A stretch of DNA of 64,000 bases from Persicaria tinctoria (Eukaryota; Streptophyta; Magnoliopsida; Caryophyllales; Polygonaceae), in assembly GCA_037127255.1 (NCBI GenBank), contig JBANSL010000013.1:68973188-69037187 (forward strand), in the 5' to 3' direction. The notes below the pieces were generated by a model. It was not told where the DNA came from and did not search any database. It saw only the letters and a program-made list of their open reading frames with translations. Made by a program: the position numbers and the translations under genes. Below, piece after piece: positions 48,057 to 59,809 of the stretch (position 1 is the first letter of the stretch; each line of letters opens with the position of its first letter).

Positions 48057-48611
48057 ATGGAGAACAGACGCGGTTGGAGGTCAATCCGGAATGAGGATTT
48101 TTTGGAGTCCGACGTGTGGGGAGCCATTGAAGAAAGCAGAAAGACCAGCGAACCCGAGCAGGTCTCAATCGGGCTGCTCTCGAGGCAGCTAGAAACCGCA
48201 GCCAGGCTGATCCCGAGGGCCAAGAACCTGACCCCTGAGCTCAAGTTGGTCCAACACTCTGCACCAGTAAACATACCAAACTGGTCCAAGATATATGGCA
48301 AGAGCCCCAAGATGGACTCTTCTAGGAACTCTTTTTTCGCTGATCAGGATTGGTTCAACGAAGAGGATCATGAAAGCAACGAATTCGACACCACCAGATT
48401 CTCAAACCATCCCGAAAACAGGGATGATGTTGATCAAGATTATGACGATGATCAGGATTGCATGCTTCCCCCACACGAGTGGCTGGCCAAGAAGCAGACG
48501 AGGAATCAAATATCGTCGTTCTCTGTGTGTGAAGGCGTCGGGAGGACTCTCAAGGGGAGAGACCTTAGCAGGGTGAGACATGCTGTGTTGACACAAACTG
48601 GTTTCATTTGA
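48057..48611 (+). CDS. Senescence regulator S40 family protein (DUF584)
   Basis: A single-exon ORF of 184 residues. The start chosen is the ATG at 48057 (MENRRGWRS); an upstream in-frame ATG (47985) adds residues not typical of the family. Family landmarks are a DVWG motif near residue 20, SAPVNIPNWSKIYG in the middle, and an acidic Asp-rich stretch before PPHEWLAKK. The hallmark C-terminus is SVCEGVGRTLKGRDLSRVR, ending in the TGF motif. S40 proteins are plant-specific nuclear proteins linked to leaf senescence and stress. There is no damage, and GC content is higher than the neighbourhood. This is the best-supported functional gene here. Confidence 0.92.
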   Translation: MENRRGWRSIRNEDFLESDVWGAIEESRKTSEPEQVSIGLLSRQLETAARLIPRAKNLTPELKLVQHSAPVNIPNWSKIYGKSPKMDSSRNSFFADQDWFNEEDHESNEFDTTRFSNHPENRDDVDQDYDDDQDCMLPPHEWLAKKQTRNQISSFSVCEGVGRTLKGRDLSRVRHAVLTQTGFI

Positions 48612-49317
48612 TACAAATCTATGTTTCTAAGTCATCCTTCAACACCATCTTTTTAGCATCTTTGTCTATGGATAGGAGGAAAATTGTTGCTAGTATAAGA
48701 AAGCACATTGCCTCAAAAGAGGTTAAGTATTGTTGTGGTTTCTGTTTTTTCTACTTGGATTGAACTTGTGTTTTGGTAACTTCTCCTTTTTTTTTGCCTA
48801 TAAGATGTCAAATTCTTAGGAATAAGATTAAAAAATACAGTAGTAGATTCTCATCCTGAGTTTATGCTTATTTCCTTCTGACAGATAGCTTTTGATTCGT
48901 TAGAAAAACCCTTTACGTTCCATCGAATTAATTTCAAACATTTACTCCAACAGACGTATGTTAACGACTTTAAATGGTCCATGTATGTTAAATTTCTACT
49001 AGGATTGAATTTATGTGTTGATTACTCTTTTTTTTTTTGGTCTTGTCATATTCAAGGAAATCATGAGTTTATGCTTATTTTCCTTCTGACAGTTAATTTT
49101 TTATGGAATGTTTTCTTTTTTCCACTTGTATTTTATGTAGTTGGTTGATATAGAATGCTAATTTGTTAAGAGATAATGTAATACAAATATTTCTGCAATT
49201 TGGGATACAAGATCTAAATGAACTTAGGTAACCGTGTAGGATGTATTTGGAATTCACTCAATTTAAAGTGTAGCCATGAACCAACAATTCAGGGTGTGTT
49301 TAGATTTCAATGCATTA
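48612..49317. other. 3' flank of the S40 gene, nothing recognised
   Basis: AT-rich, with poly-T runs; no ORF of note. Confidence 0.6.
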
Positions 49318-49475
49318 TAAGAGCAAGTCCAACCGCTTCTCTAAAATAGAGAAAAAGAGAGATTTTAGAGAAAAATGTCATTTTTTCAACCCAATAGCTT
49401 CTCTAAACTCATCTCTAAAATAGAGAAATGGATGAAAAGAGAGAAAAAATCTCTAAATTTGGAGGAAGAGAACTT

Positions 49476-51563
49476 TTTTTTTTTTTTACAGTAGGCAAAA
49501 AATAGGCAGATCTTACTAAGGTAAGATACCACCATGATCATCCAACTAGATGATGTTACAGAGATCCCTATAGGTAGGGAGGTTCGAAACCGTACAAGTA
49601 TTCCTAGACTTAGCTATACAATCGGCTGCCTTGTTTGCTTCCCTATAGCAGTGTCTAAACTCTATGCTCTCGAAGTTGCAGCTAAGCTTCTTGATGAGCT
49701 CTACTTCTCTCAGAATTTCCCATCTCACATAGTTGTTTTCATTGATTGCCTTGACATCCTCCAAGCAGTCTCCTTCCATTATGACTTTCCTTAATCCTCT
49801 AGCTAGAGCTAATTTTATATCTGCACATAAAGCAGTTGCTTCTGTTTGGATAGCAGAAGTCGTATACACATCAGATTGAAAGATATCAATCACAGAACCC
49901 TTATGGTCCCTTATAAGCCCACCCACTCGGCCACAACCAGTAGGTACAAAAGAACCATCTACATTTATTTTGTAGATAGTCCTCGGTGGTTTTATCCATT
50001 TTGTATGGTTTCTTCTTCTTTTCTTATTAATGGCTGAAGTGTTATTATTAGTGTTAGCGGCGTTTTGCCAATCATTGATATCTAACGTTACTTTTATAGC
50101 TATCTGGTTGGGTGTATTCGGAGGTTTTTTCCTAAAGATTAGTTCATTTCTAGATTCCCAAATTCTTTGCCATATAAAGCTGAGTTCTTCTATTGATTTC
50201 TTATCCATAGTTGTTGTAATAATACTATCTATGTCGTTGCCTTGGTTAGGAATAAGTGTTGTAGTTCTGTTCACCCTTTGTTCAAAAGCCGCGATCACGA
50301 CCCTGGTAAAAGGGCAGTTGACAAAGAGGTGGTTGATATCTTCGTTATTATGGTTACAAAAGCTGCATTGGGAGGGAACTCTGTTTATATATCTATTTAG
50401 TCTGTTTGTCGTAGCCAGACTGTCAGTGGAAATTTTCCAGAGCAGGTTTTTGATTCTAGGAGGTAGGTTTAATTTCCAAATCCATTTATAGTCCTTGGTG
50501 GGGTTGATATTAGTGTTGATTATGTGCTTGGTTGATTTAGTAGAGAACTGACCATTCGGATTATATTTCCAAATTATCTTGTCCGAAGTGTCCCAATTCG
50601 GGATATGTAATTTAATGATGTGTTGGGTAATATGAGTTGGGAAGATTTCCTTGAGGAGGGGGACATTCCATTCTTTAGTCGAAGTAAAGAGTTGATGGAC
50701 TTTCAGTTCAGGGTCAAGGTTACGTTGGAAACTAGCCAGATTATGGTTTTGAACCCAGGGATCAGTCCACACATTTATGGTCTTGCCATTTCCAATAATC
50801 CAATGTAATCCTTGGAAAAATTGTTGTTTTAGTTGGAGCAGTCGTCCAAATTGCCAAGAGGTGTTCTGCGATGTCTTTTCTAGCTGGCTCTGATGTTGTA
50901 AATATTTTTCTTTGATTAATTTAACACAAATATTGTTGGGCTCAGCATAGATCTTCCAAAGGAGTTTCATTTGTAGGCCGATGTTCATATCTTCCGCGAG
51001 TTTTAGACCCAGACCTCCTTGCTCCTTCGGTTTGCAGATTTTATCCCAGCTAATTAAAGGGGTGTATCTTTCTTATTGTAGTTTGTTCCAAAAAAAGTTT
51101 TTTTGAATTTGATCAATTTGGTTGAGAACATCTTTAGGTAGCAGGAAGTTTTGCATAAGGTAGTTAGTTTTAGAGCTTAAGTTTGCCTGGATGAGGGTTG
51201 CTCTTCCAACTTGGGATAGTGAGGACGCCTTCCATTTGGTTAGTTGTTTTTTCAAATTTTGAATTGCCTCATCGAAAACCTCGTTTTTTACTCTACCTCT
51301 TACAAAAGGGATACCTAGATATTTTTCAATGGTCTTGGAGATAGGGATTTTCATGTCATTTGATAATGAGGTTGCGAGGTTTGGACTCACATTTTTCGAA
51401 ACTTGTAGGGAACTCTTATTATAATTGATGGACAGCCCTGAGAGGTTTGAGAAGTTATTTAGAATGTTTGTAATTGTGTGAAGACTCTTATGAGAAGCTT
51501 TAGAGAATATAATCGTATCATCTGCAAAGGTGAGAAAAGGGATTGAAGCTTTAGAGAATATAA
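49476..51563 (-). mobile_element. L1-type LINE, 5'-truncated, 2088 bp, 17-bp target duplication
   Basis: Flanked by TTGGAGGAAGAGAACTT (49459-49475 and 51564-51580). A poly-T run at the left marks the poly-A tail of the minus-strand element. The 5' end is truncated inside the reverse transcriptase. The truncation point carries a repeated stretch, GAAGCTTTAGAGAATATAAT, present at about 51502 and 51545. It is the best-preserved of three family members in the window. Confidence 0.95.
49546..51562 (-). pseudogene. LINE ORF2 C-terminal half: RT palm end, zinc domain, RNase H
   Basis: The frame enters at LTFADD, the RT active-site block. It goes on through the thumb region (NYNKSSLQVSKN, EKYLGIPFVRGR, KWKASSLSQVGRATLI), the WDKICKPKEQGGLG segment, and the zinc-binding domain (PSQCSFCNHNNEDINHLFVNC). 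It ends with a type-1 RNase H (INVDGSF near its start, IMEGDCLEDVKAINEN, FRHCYREANKAADCIAK). One TAA at 51070-51072 interrupts an otherwise open frame of about 670 codons. The endonuclease half and ORF1 are missing. Confidence 0.93.
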
Positions 51564-51939
51564 TTGGAGGAAGAGAACTTGATCTCTATAATTTAATGTT
51601 CACTTGTCCCTATATAGAATTTAATGATACAACCCCACATTTTCACCCATAATATAGAAAAAAATATAATTAAATACTTAATTACTAGTGATAAAATTAT
51701 AATTATTTTTAAAAATTAATTAAAAAATGATATGATTTGATACAATATATAAATTAATTATGTTAAATCAATAAAGATAGAACAAAACATCATAATTCTA
51801 TGTTAACTTTTATAAATAAAACAGTACAACTAATTTCCTCCAATTTAATGCTATAAAATTCACATTAAAAAATTAGTATATAAAATTTTCACTTCAAAAA
51901 ATATTCACTTGAACTCATAACTCATATTGGAATTGAAGA

Positions 51940-52950
51940 AACGAGTACTTAAGGTAAATAAAAGTAATAGACAAATACTCTAGAAGGGGGGTTGAATAGA
52001 GTATTGACGCTTTTCACAAAGTCGTGTAGAGCCAACAACTTCAAGGGCTGGATAGTGGGTTTCAAGGCCTTGAACTCAGTCTCAAGATCTTGAACAAATA
52101 TCTCGTGCCTTGATAGTTCTGCAAAGTAATCAGACGTAAGAATAATAGCAGAGAAATAAATAACACAGGACTTGTTAACGAGGTTCGACTCTAAACCAGC
52201 CTACGTCCCCGCCTAGGGTTATCCAACCCGTAGGATTCAACAACTTTTATTCCTCATTCCTTATGGATCCAAATAGTTCACCGAGAAGCCTCTCTCCTAT
52301 ACAATTGCAATCTAGTCAACTCAGATCCCTTAGAGTCCTAGACCAATCTAGAAGAGCCCCCACCTCTCTCAGCTATCTAGTACAACCCAAGATACAGAGA
52401 AATAAAAGTCCCCTTTGCCACACCTATGTGTGATACGTTTGAGTATATGATACTCTTAGTATAACAGGGATTGAATATAAACTATGAAGCTCAAGACTTC
52501 CTAACTCTCAAAGATAATAAATCAAATACATAATAGAGAGAGAAAGGAAGCAAATAAAATCAGCAGTAGCGTCTGTAGACTCGAGAGCTCTTGATATGAT
52601 GCGCAGAGACGGCTTGGTGGAAGATCTGTTTGATCGCTCTGCTCATTCTCTTCTTATAGCCGAGAGCTCTTTATTGTTTGCTGATTTTTCACCCGCAAAT
52701 CTCGTTTAAATGTAACAACAATTTGAGCGTTGAATTTCTGGAGAGATATCCGTGATTAGTGCTGGTGAAATCTTCCTGGCTCTTTCGAATTTGAATTGCT
52801 GCGTTAAAAACCTTCTGGCCGAGATTTTCTGTTGGAAAAAAACTACTGGCCGCTCCACGCTTTCTTCAATTTAAATTACGCTCTTCTCCAATTTAAGTTT
52901 CAAATTAATCCTGCAATGTAAATTCTATCCCAACACAAAATCTTTAACCA
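51940..52950 (-). repeat. LTR-like block, same family as 12688-13640
   Basis: Shares with the 12.7-kb block the ATACTCTAGAAGGGGGGTT start, the GTCCCCGCCTAGGGTT segment, ATACAATTGCAATCTAGTCA, and the CTAGACCAATCTAGAAGAGCC stretch. No coding sequence lies on either side, so it is probably a solo LTR. Borders are not resolved. Confidence 0.5.
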
Positions 52951-53800
52951 AATAATATCCTTAACCAAAAACACTAGAAAAGATATTGATAGAATTTAAC
53001 AAATTATTCCAACAAATCCGAAAATATATATATGGAAGAAATAGATAAGCATAACTCACATAATCAACTATGACCAAATCTAAGAAGTTAAAAACAAATC
53101 TTCCAAACCACTTTGACCAAATACATTCAAATTAATATTTGTTAAAAACGAATCTTCCAAACCACTTAAAAGATGGTTTCTTCCAAATCTCACGTACAAA
53201 ACTCACGTAGGAATATATATAAGATAGATAAAATGCATAACAAATTACTACGTAAAATATATATCATAAATCTAAAAGATATAATTGATATTTGTATAAA
53301 ATACTATCTTATTTGTCTTCCATCATCCCTACAAAAATATATCACATATTATCATCAAGGTGGAGTCAAAAGGAATGATTTCATTTTTATAAATTATAAA
53401 ATAAGCCTTATTAGTTAATTAATTTAATTAATTAATCATATATGATCAATCACCAATCTAATTTATAATAAAATATATATTAACTAATTGAAAATAATAA
53501 GATTAAGTTTGACTAATACTTTATCCAATTTTATGATAACTTTTATAGTAACAATCTAAATTTAATATTAATACCATTTAAAAAATATATATCAAATTTA
53601 TCACTAGATTTTGTTTAAAAAAAATATAACGTGAGAATATAATAATAATAAAAAAAATTAATACGTCGTGCAAGAGGATGAGTAACATATACTAGTTCAC
53701 CAACAAATGTGAGGCTAAATGTTAGAAGTAAGTTTAAATTAAGTTTTTAGAAATGTAGAATTAAATATCTTTAATAAATGCATTTATTTATTGTAGTCGT
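52951..53800. other. AT-rich DNA, no gene
   Basis: Contains a roughly 25-base duplicated segment (AATCTTCCAAACCACTT near 53097 and 53151). Nothing else recognised. Confidence 0.5.
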
Positions 53801-54047
53801 TAATAAATGTAAAAATCTGTAAAATAGAGAAGCTGTTGGAGTTGGAGTGAATTTTTTTTAGAGATTTTGATATTTTAATCTCTATTTTAGAGATTTTTTA
53901 CCAAAGTTGTTGGGCTTGCTCTAAGGGTGTCATTAGATACTTAGGCACAACGCAAATCCTAATTAAGCAAATGCACATTCTTATTGACTTGGTGTCACGT
54001 CCGAATCAACGTGCAGGTATACGTTGGAAATCGAAGACAAACCAGGG

Positions 54048-54117
54048 TTTAGGACACCACGTTCATATGGACGTGCACCATGTTCATATCGACGTGGTGT
54101 CATAAACCCTGATTTAC
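54048..54117. repeat. 20-bp inverted repeat
   Basis: CAGGGTTTAGGACACCACGT and its complement, with one mismatch, enclose about 29 bases that themselves contain the direct repeat GTTCATATGGACGTG / GTTCATATCGACGTG. The stretch could form a long hairpin. Confidence 0.8.
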
Positions 54118-54289
54118 GGTGTATTTAATTTTCGCGCATTATAACTATGCACTTATAAATATAAATGTTTGAATAGTGTTTGAACAACATATTGTATAAT
54201 GTGTTTAAATTAACCTACATTTTAAATAAAATGCATTCTAAATTATACTCTGCCCAAAATTAAAAACTTTTTTATGGAAAATCTCTCAA

Positions 54290-55050
54290 AATAGTCTGCT
54301 GACCGACTTAATCAACGTTGTGTATATGTTCCTTAATACGGGGTTAGCCGTATGATGGCCCGATCTTCGACAATCAAGACTCAAAGACAAGAACGGAAGC
54401 AAACGACTCAAGAACAAGAACAAAGACTCAAAACGCAGCAATAGAAACTCGACAAAAGTAATGAAATAAAGACCGATAGATGGGTGATTCGAACTAAAAT
54501 AGAACGAGGCAAAGACCCCAGACCTCCTAAGAGGGTAGGAACCAAATACCAATGACTATAAAGCCCGCCTCTACAACCTTACACAACCAAGCGGACAACT
54601 TGGAGGCACAAGGAGGGGACTTGTGATTACCTGGATCACCAAGCTCTCGCGAGGTTGACGAACTCAAAGCAAACCAAGTTAGATCTATAAACAATTGTGC
54701 AATCGATGAGCAATGCTTCGAATCGATTGACTTTCTCACACTTGTGTTTCACACAAAGACTGTATTTCTGAATAATGGAAGACGTCCCTGTTCTACAAGG
54801 GTAGGCCGATCTAATATAACCTAATTAAACAAATTGGCCGAAGCTTTAACAAAATAATAATAAAAGTATTACGTAGATAACTAATAAAATAATAATAAAA
54901 TTACTAACTAACTTAATTAATTAAGTTTTTACTAACTTAAGAATCCTAATCATTCCATCGTGAGCGCATAAGGCGCAATGGCCAGCAGCTCGCCCGCGCC
55001 CACGCCGCGCTCCTCGCCCGCGTACATGGCTGATGGATCTCGAGCCTCGC
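54290..55050 (-). repeat. Gypsy post-pol spacer and LTR-like block
   Basis: Downstream, on the minus strand, of a gypsy pol tail. The first 70 bases (55035-54965) hold GCGGGCG-type words: GCGGGCGAGG, GCGGCGTGGGCGCGGGCG. The rest is LTR-like without coding sequence. Short ORFs there match nothing I know. Confidence 0.45.
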
Positions 55051-55052
55051 TA

Positions 55053-55280
55053 CTAGCTTCCGTCGTCGGCAACCTGGGTTCCGATGCACATGTACGCCTT
55101 CCTTGGTGACTCCGGGAATTGGACCGCGCTCGAGAACAAGGAGTGACTCACAAAGAGGAATGAGTCGCGTTGGAGCTTCTTAGCTCGAGCTCTAGTCATC
55201 GGTTCGTTTCCGAGTATGATCGGCGCATCCGGAGGTGTAGATGACGGTGTAGAAGATGGTCCCGCATCAACCCTTCTACT
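55053..55280 (-). pseudogene. Ty3/gypsy pol tail fragment
   Basis: The frame has a Pro/Ser-rich linker, then GNEPMTRARAKKLQ, the characteristic last segment of plant gypsy polyproteins, and about 35 further residues before the stop. It joins at about 55280 to a LINE fragment on the other strand. Only the tail is present. Confidence 0.75.
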
Positions 55281-56163
55281 TGCTGTCTTTGCAACTCTGC
55301 TGTTGAAGACGATACTCACTTGCTTATTGAATGCTCTTATATGAATTTGTTATACTCTTTCCGAACGACTATTAGGTCCAAATTTTCCAACTTGATTGGC
55401 TAATCACGTGATTTTAAGCCCATCATCAATTTTATCGGGAACACTTTTTCGATGAAGGAAAATGACAAACTTGTGTTTACTTGGTGGACTACGTGGTACA
55501 TTAGAAATCAATTCCTGTTTAGACAAGTTGAAATTCCTCACACGTACATCTTTAACAAGTCATCTAATACAAACTCACATTGATAATTGACAGAAAACAT
55601 CAGTGTTCGATGACGACCTGAACCCGATGGGTTATCCTACTAAGAAAGCTACCTCGTTGCAGGTCAAACAAAATCAAAAGACAAATACCTCTTGGCAAAA
55701 ACCTCCTATAGGTTTTTACAAGCTTAATTTTGATGGCTTAGCACTGTCAAACTCGAATAGCTCTACTGACATAATTATTTGGCATTGGTTGGAGAATCCG
55801 CTTCACATTGGGTTTCAGCAACTTCGCTCCCAAACTCCACTTAAATTGGAAGCCCTCACCCTCAAACTAGGGGTACAAAAAATTAGACAACTTCGTAGAG
55901 ACAAAATACAAATCGAAAGAGATTCTCTAATAATAACAAATCATTTGAAAAACAAGCATAACTGTCATTGGAAAATTGAATTGATCATGGTTGATATCAA
56001 AACTCTACTGTCGGTTGTGAAAGAAGTCTCTTTCTTTCACATTTCCCGCACGGGCAATAGAGTGGATGACAGAGTGGTACATCTTGACCACTCTGCTCGG
56101 GGTACCGACATCTCAAATAATTCAGGTATGCATGACTTAATCTGTAAGGATGCTATCGGGTAG
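55270..56163 (+). pseudogene. LINE 3' fragment: zinc domain and RNase H
   Basis: The first frame reads CNSAVEDDTHLLIECSYMNLLYSF, the zinc-binding region after reverse transcriptase, then breaks. The frame 55603-56163 continues with SWQKPPIGFYKLNFDG (RNase H start), KIQIERDSLIITNHL and FFHISRTGNRVDDRVVHLDH. Several catalytic positions are altered. It resembles the family at 31.8-32.9 kb more than that at 49.5 kb. Confidence 0.82.
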
Positions 56164-56210
56164 AGTCTTCTCACCCGAAATCTTTCCTGATCAATTTTTT
56201 TTATATAGTA

Positions 56211-56463
56211 CTCCATCCGTTCGGCAAAACTTGTCATTTTAACTCTTCACACAACTTTTAATAAAGCTAATAATTACACGCATTTTTTACTAATTTACCC
56301 TCATTTATTACTCTACTTTTTACTTTATCAAAAACTACAATTCACAACACATCAATCAAATCAAGGGCATTTTAGTAAAGTAGAAGCAAAAATACCTAAA
56401 ATGACAAGTTTTTCCGAACAAAAACAAAACTCTAAAACGACAAGTTTTGCTGAACAGATGGAG
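56211..56463. mobile_element. Stowaway-like MITE, 253 bp
   Basis: Starts CTCCATCCGTTCGGCAAAAC and ends GTTTTGCTGAACAGATGGAG, near-perfect inverted ends, flanked by TA on both sides. It lies just after the LINE fragment. Confidence 0.9.
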
Positions 56464-56954
56464 TATTAAGTTTGTGCTCCCAGATTTCAATTATATTAAG
56501 TTTGTGTTTCCTGATTTCTAAATTCAAATTGGTTTGCTTGATTAGTAGATTTTGGGCAGCTTTGGTTAGATGTGGAGAGATTGATTAGACATTTTTTTCT
56601 GGGTCTGAGCCCAATGGATCTATCAACATCCGGCCCAAAGTTATTAAGATTAACATTGACCTTGACCTTATTTTGAAAAAAAAAAAACGTTTAAAATTCG
56701 GTTTTTCTATACGATTCTAAATTGGGAAAGTTTCCCTAAAAAAATGCAAGCGACCTAAGAATTTAATTAAAAAAAATAAAGCCTAAACTAACTAATTTTT
56801 TTTAAAAAAAATCCCAAATTTTGGGTCTTATCTTATACCTTTGGGATATATGATAGAAAAATCGTTTAAAATTTATCTAGTGCAAGTGTGCAACCACCAA
56901 ATATATTTAAAATACATTACGTGGATAAAAAATAATCAAAAACAACCTTTTTTT

Positions 56955-57248
56955 CCGTTAGCTTGCTGTTAAAAACGGTGAAAAAATCATTTTTACCCCT
57001 TCTTTTTAATGTTATTTTAATGAGATAAAAATGTATGAATTGAAATAAATTATTAAAATCTATTTATCCATCCCTTTTAATGTTATTTAATAGAATAACA
57101 TATCTTTTTTTCTTATTAAAATGGATGAATAAATAAATTTTTATTAATTTATTTCAATTTATAAATTTTTCTCTCATTAAAATAACATTAAAAGGGAGGG
57201 GTAAAACTTAAAAGTGACTTTTCACCGTTTTTAACGGCAAGCTAATGG
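56955..57248. repeat. Foldback element, ~100-bp arms
   Basis: The left arm starts CCGTTAGCTTGCTGTTAAAAACGG; the right arm ends CCGTTTTTAACGGCAAGCTAATGG. The arms stay complementary inwards through ACCCC...AATGTTATTTTAATGAGA, leaving an AT-rich loop. No coding sequence. Confidence 0.85.
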
Positions 57249-57249
57249 A

Positions 57250-57376
57250 AAAAATATCGTGGGTGGCAATTTACAGACAAAATGGGTTTAAAGAGTGGTT
57301 TAATGCAATTTCAATTTTAAGGGTGGTTTTCTGCAACGAGCCACATTTAAGGGTGGTTTTATGCCATTTTCCCAAA
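57250..57376. repeat. Mutator-like terminal repeat related to 23453-24731
   Basis: Contains AAGGGTGGTTTTCTGC, AAGGGTGGTTTTATGCCATTTTCCC and AATGGGTTT words in the order seen at the right end of the 24.7-kb MITE. The opposite end is not clear. The foldback may lie inside it. Confidence 0.5.
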
Positions 57377-59060
57377 TAATTTTAGATGACATTCTTCATA
57401 ACTCGCATACCTAAATGAAAAATAATCTAAAAAATTAGTTCTATGAGTCATTTAGTGTTTGGTAAGTAGGATATTTATATTCTATACTTTTGGATATAGG
57501 ATTAAAATTTAATTTTAGGGAATTTTAGAGATTATCTTAGATACAAAAATATGAGCTTTTTGAAAATTTTGATTTTAATATTATGTATAATTTTAAATAA
57601 GATAAAAATAAAATTTTATTTTAATTAGCTTCTAAAATTAGATCAGCGACAACTATTCACTCTAATCCTTTTTTCCCTATCCATAAATACATTTTTAGGG
57701 TCTAACCCATAGTCCCATACATGTACGTCAGTCGTCATGTGTTCAGCTCTCACCCTAATTATCTCATTAAATCTCTATACATTTATTTAGCTTGCTTTCA
57801 ACACCCTCAAGGCCTCAAGTAGAGGAGTGATGTCTTCCGCTATATATATCAACCTCAATCACATTGATGGATCATGAAATTATTGATTAAAGGGGCAGAA
57901 AATTACCATAATTTTTTTTTTCATGTAAAGTGAAACTCTAATTTTTTTTTCTTCCAAAAAATCATCAATAGTATAGATATGTAACTATAATAAAATATAA
58001 ATCATGCATGCTTTATTTCATTATTTTCAAATATTTTAATATAACCTCCTAATTTGAAGTTCGGGTATAATATATTATATTATTAAGGCATGAAGTTTAA
58101 CAAATGATAATTACGATAAAGTATATCAGTTTCGTAAATAATGTAAGAAATTAGTTATATATGTTCGGTCCTGAAAATTGAAATGCTTATATCTTTTTGC
58201 TTGGGTATCAGGTTTGAGTTTATAATATATCAAATCGAAGCTATCGACGAGAGAAATATGTATGTTAAATTTTATTTTTAATTTTGGGAGTGACTGTGAC
58301 CTCTAGTCCTAAAGAGGATCTAGCTCTCTACTCAATCTTTTGTTAGCTACCTCATGTTCTCTAGCAATAAAGTGTTATGTTAGTTCTTTCTATCCCGCAT
58401 TTTTTGCCATATATACTATATTCTTCCCCAATCATCCACGACTTCATCCCCTCCTTTTGTTTTTCTTTTATCGATGACAATTATATTTTTCCGTTTATCC
58501 ATTTTTTCCCGATATATCTCAATACAATCAACCCATTTTTAATTTTAAAAAAAAGTTAATTAATGACGTTTAGGGCAGGTGCAAGCATGTGCGACAACTG
58601 GGAATCCTGTTGGTAAGGTGGGGGAAGTGCATGTGCATGTGCATGTGAGGTGTGTCGATCTGTTCATGTCCATCATTCTCCATGGAGTCCATGCCATCAT
58701 CAATCAAATTAGAGTTGGGTAGGAGTTTCACTTGTTATCAGACGTGTTTTTTATTTATTTATTTTGAATTTCGTTTTGTTCTATATATACTTTTATCTCG
58801 TCACTTGTCGTGTGGATCGACTGGGTTTGGGATGGTACAAGCTCTGTCCCTCCAAAAAATATTTAATATTGAAAATTATTAAATAAATTTAAAATAATAA
58901 CATAAAACTACTGATGTGTTTGGATTTCAATGTATTATAATTATAAATAAATACTTAAAAGTGTTTGGTTAACCTTATACTATTAGGCTCTCTTCTCTCT
59001 AGAAAATCTAGAGTGAAGAAGCCTAAACCCCACAACCTAACCTCCACTAACAATCCACCA
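57377..59060. other. AT-rich spacer with a hAT fragment
   Basis: About 58215-58310 repeats the interior of the hAT element at 36562 in opposite orientation (CAAATCGAAGCTATCGACGAGAG). No gene was found; ORFs at 58377-58882 match nothing known to me. Confidence 0.5.
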
Positions 59061-59067
59061 CCAACAC

Positions 59068-59803
59068 TAGTGGTGGAGCCGGGATTTTCTGAGAGGGGGC
59101 ACAATAGTAGCGAACTAGAATATAGAGAAACGAGTCATACATGTCATAATATGTTCGATATTACAAAATAGCACCAAATGATACAATGTTCGCTACTACA
59201 AAGAGTTTATCATTTCTAATAGAAAAGTCTAAACTAAGATACAGTTGAACTCAATGATAAACGGGGCAACTCCATTTTTTTTAGTCTTCATACCCTGGAA
59301 ATATTGCAGAATGACCTCATTATCAATGGCCATGAACACTTCCTTTTCGACGTAGCAAACCATACTATCAATCAGAAAGTCATCCCCCATCTTGTTGCGC
59401 AAATATGTCTTCATCAGATTCATATCAGAGATAGCCCTTTCAACTGTAGCTGTTGCAACTGGTAGCAGTAAAATTAACCAACTCAATAAGATGATATACC
59501 AAGCGAAAAGCTTTGTGAATTCCTACCTCAACCATCTTATTCGAAACATCACCAATATCTTCTAAATTAGAAAATTTGGGATTTGCCCTCATTTCACAAA
59601 CCCGTGTTTCAATTCTTCTTTAATCTCCAGTTGATCAGAAAGTGAGAAGTCTTGTGGATATAGTTGTGAAAGCCGATGTAGCTTTTCCATATCAAAGTTA
59701 GAGAATGAATCCTTTGGATCAAGGCAAGCCATACATGTGAGCAATTCCGTACTTGACTCGCTAAAACGACTCTCAAACTCTGGACCAATTTGATCTATTA
59801 CCT
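59068..59803 (-). pseudogene. hAT transposase C-terminal exon
   Basis: Read on the minus strand from a splice-like acceptor at about 59803: QIGPEFESRF, LYPQDFSLSDQL, then, after a frameshift, MRANPKFSNLEDIGDVSNKMVE and FRLVYHLIELV. After another frame change comes LLPVATATVERAISDMNLMKTYLRNKMGDDFL. This is the hAT dimerisation region of TTF/MYM-type zinc-finger transposases. The rest of the transposase is missing upstream. A terminal-repeat-like TAGTGGTGGAGCCGGGATTTT starts at 59068, 160 bases after the ORF end, and may be the element's 3' end. Confidence 0.85.
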
Positions 59804-59809
59804 ACAATT

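Larger units (their letters stand above)
49321..53921. mobile_element. Tourist-like element split by later insertions
   Basis: The ends GAGCAAGTCCAAC and GTTGGGCTTGCTC are inverted and flanked by TAA, the 3-bp duplication of PIF/Harbinger-type elements. Both ends carry CTCTATTTTAGAGA words. The 4.6 kb between them is mainly a LINE (49476-51563) and an LTR-like block (about 51940-52950). The remainder is AT-rich with no transposase. Confidence 0.75.
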
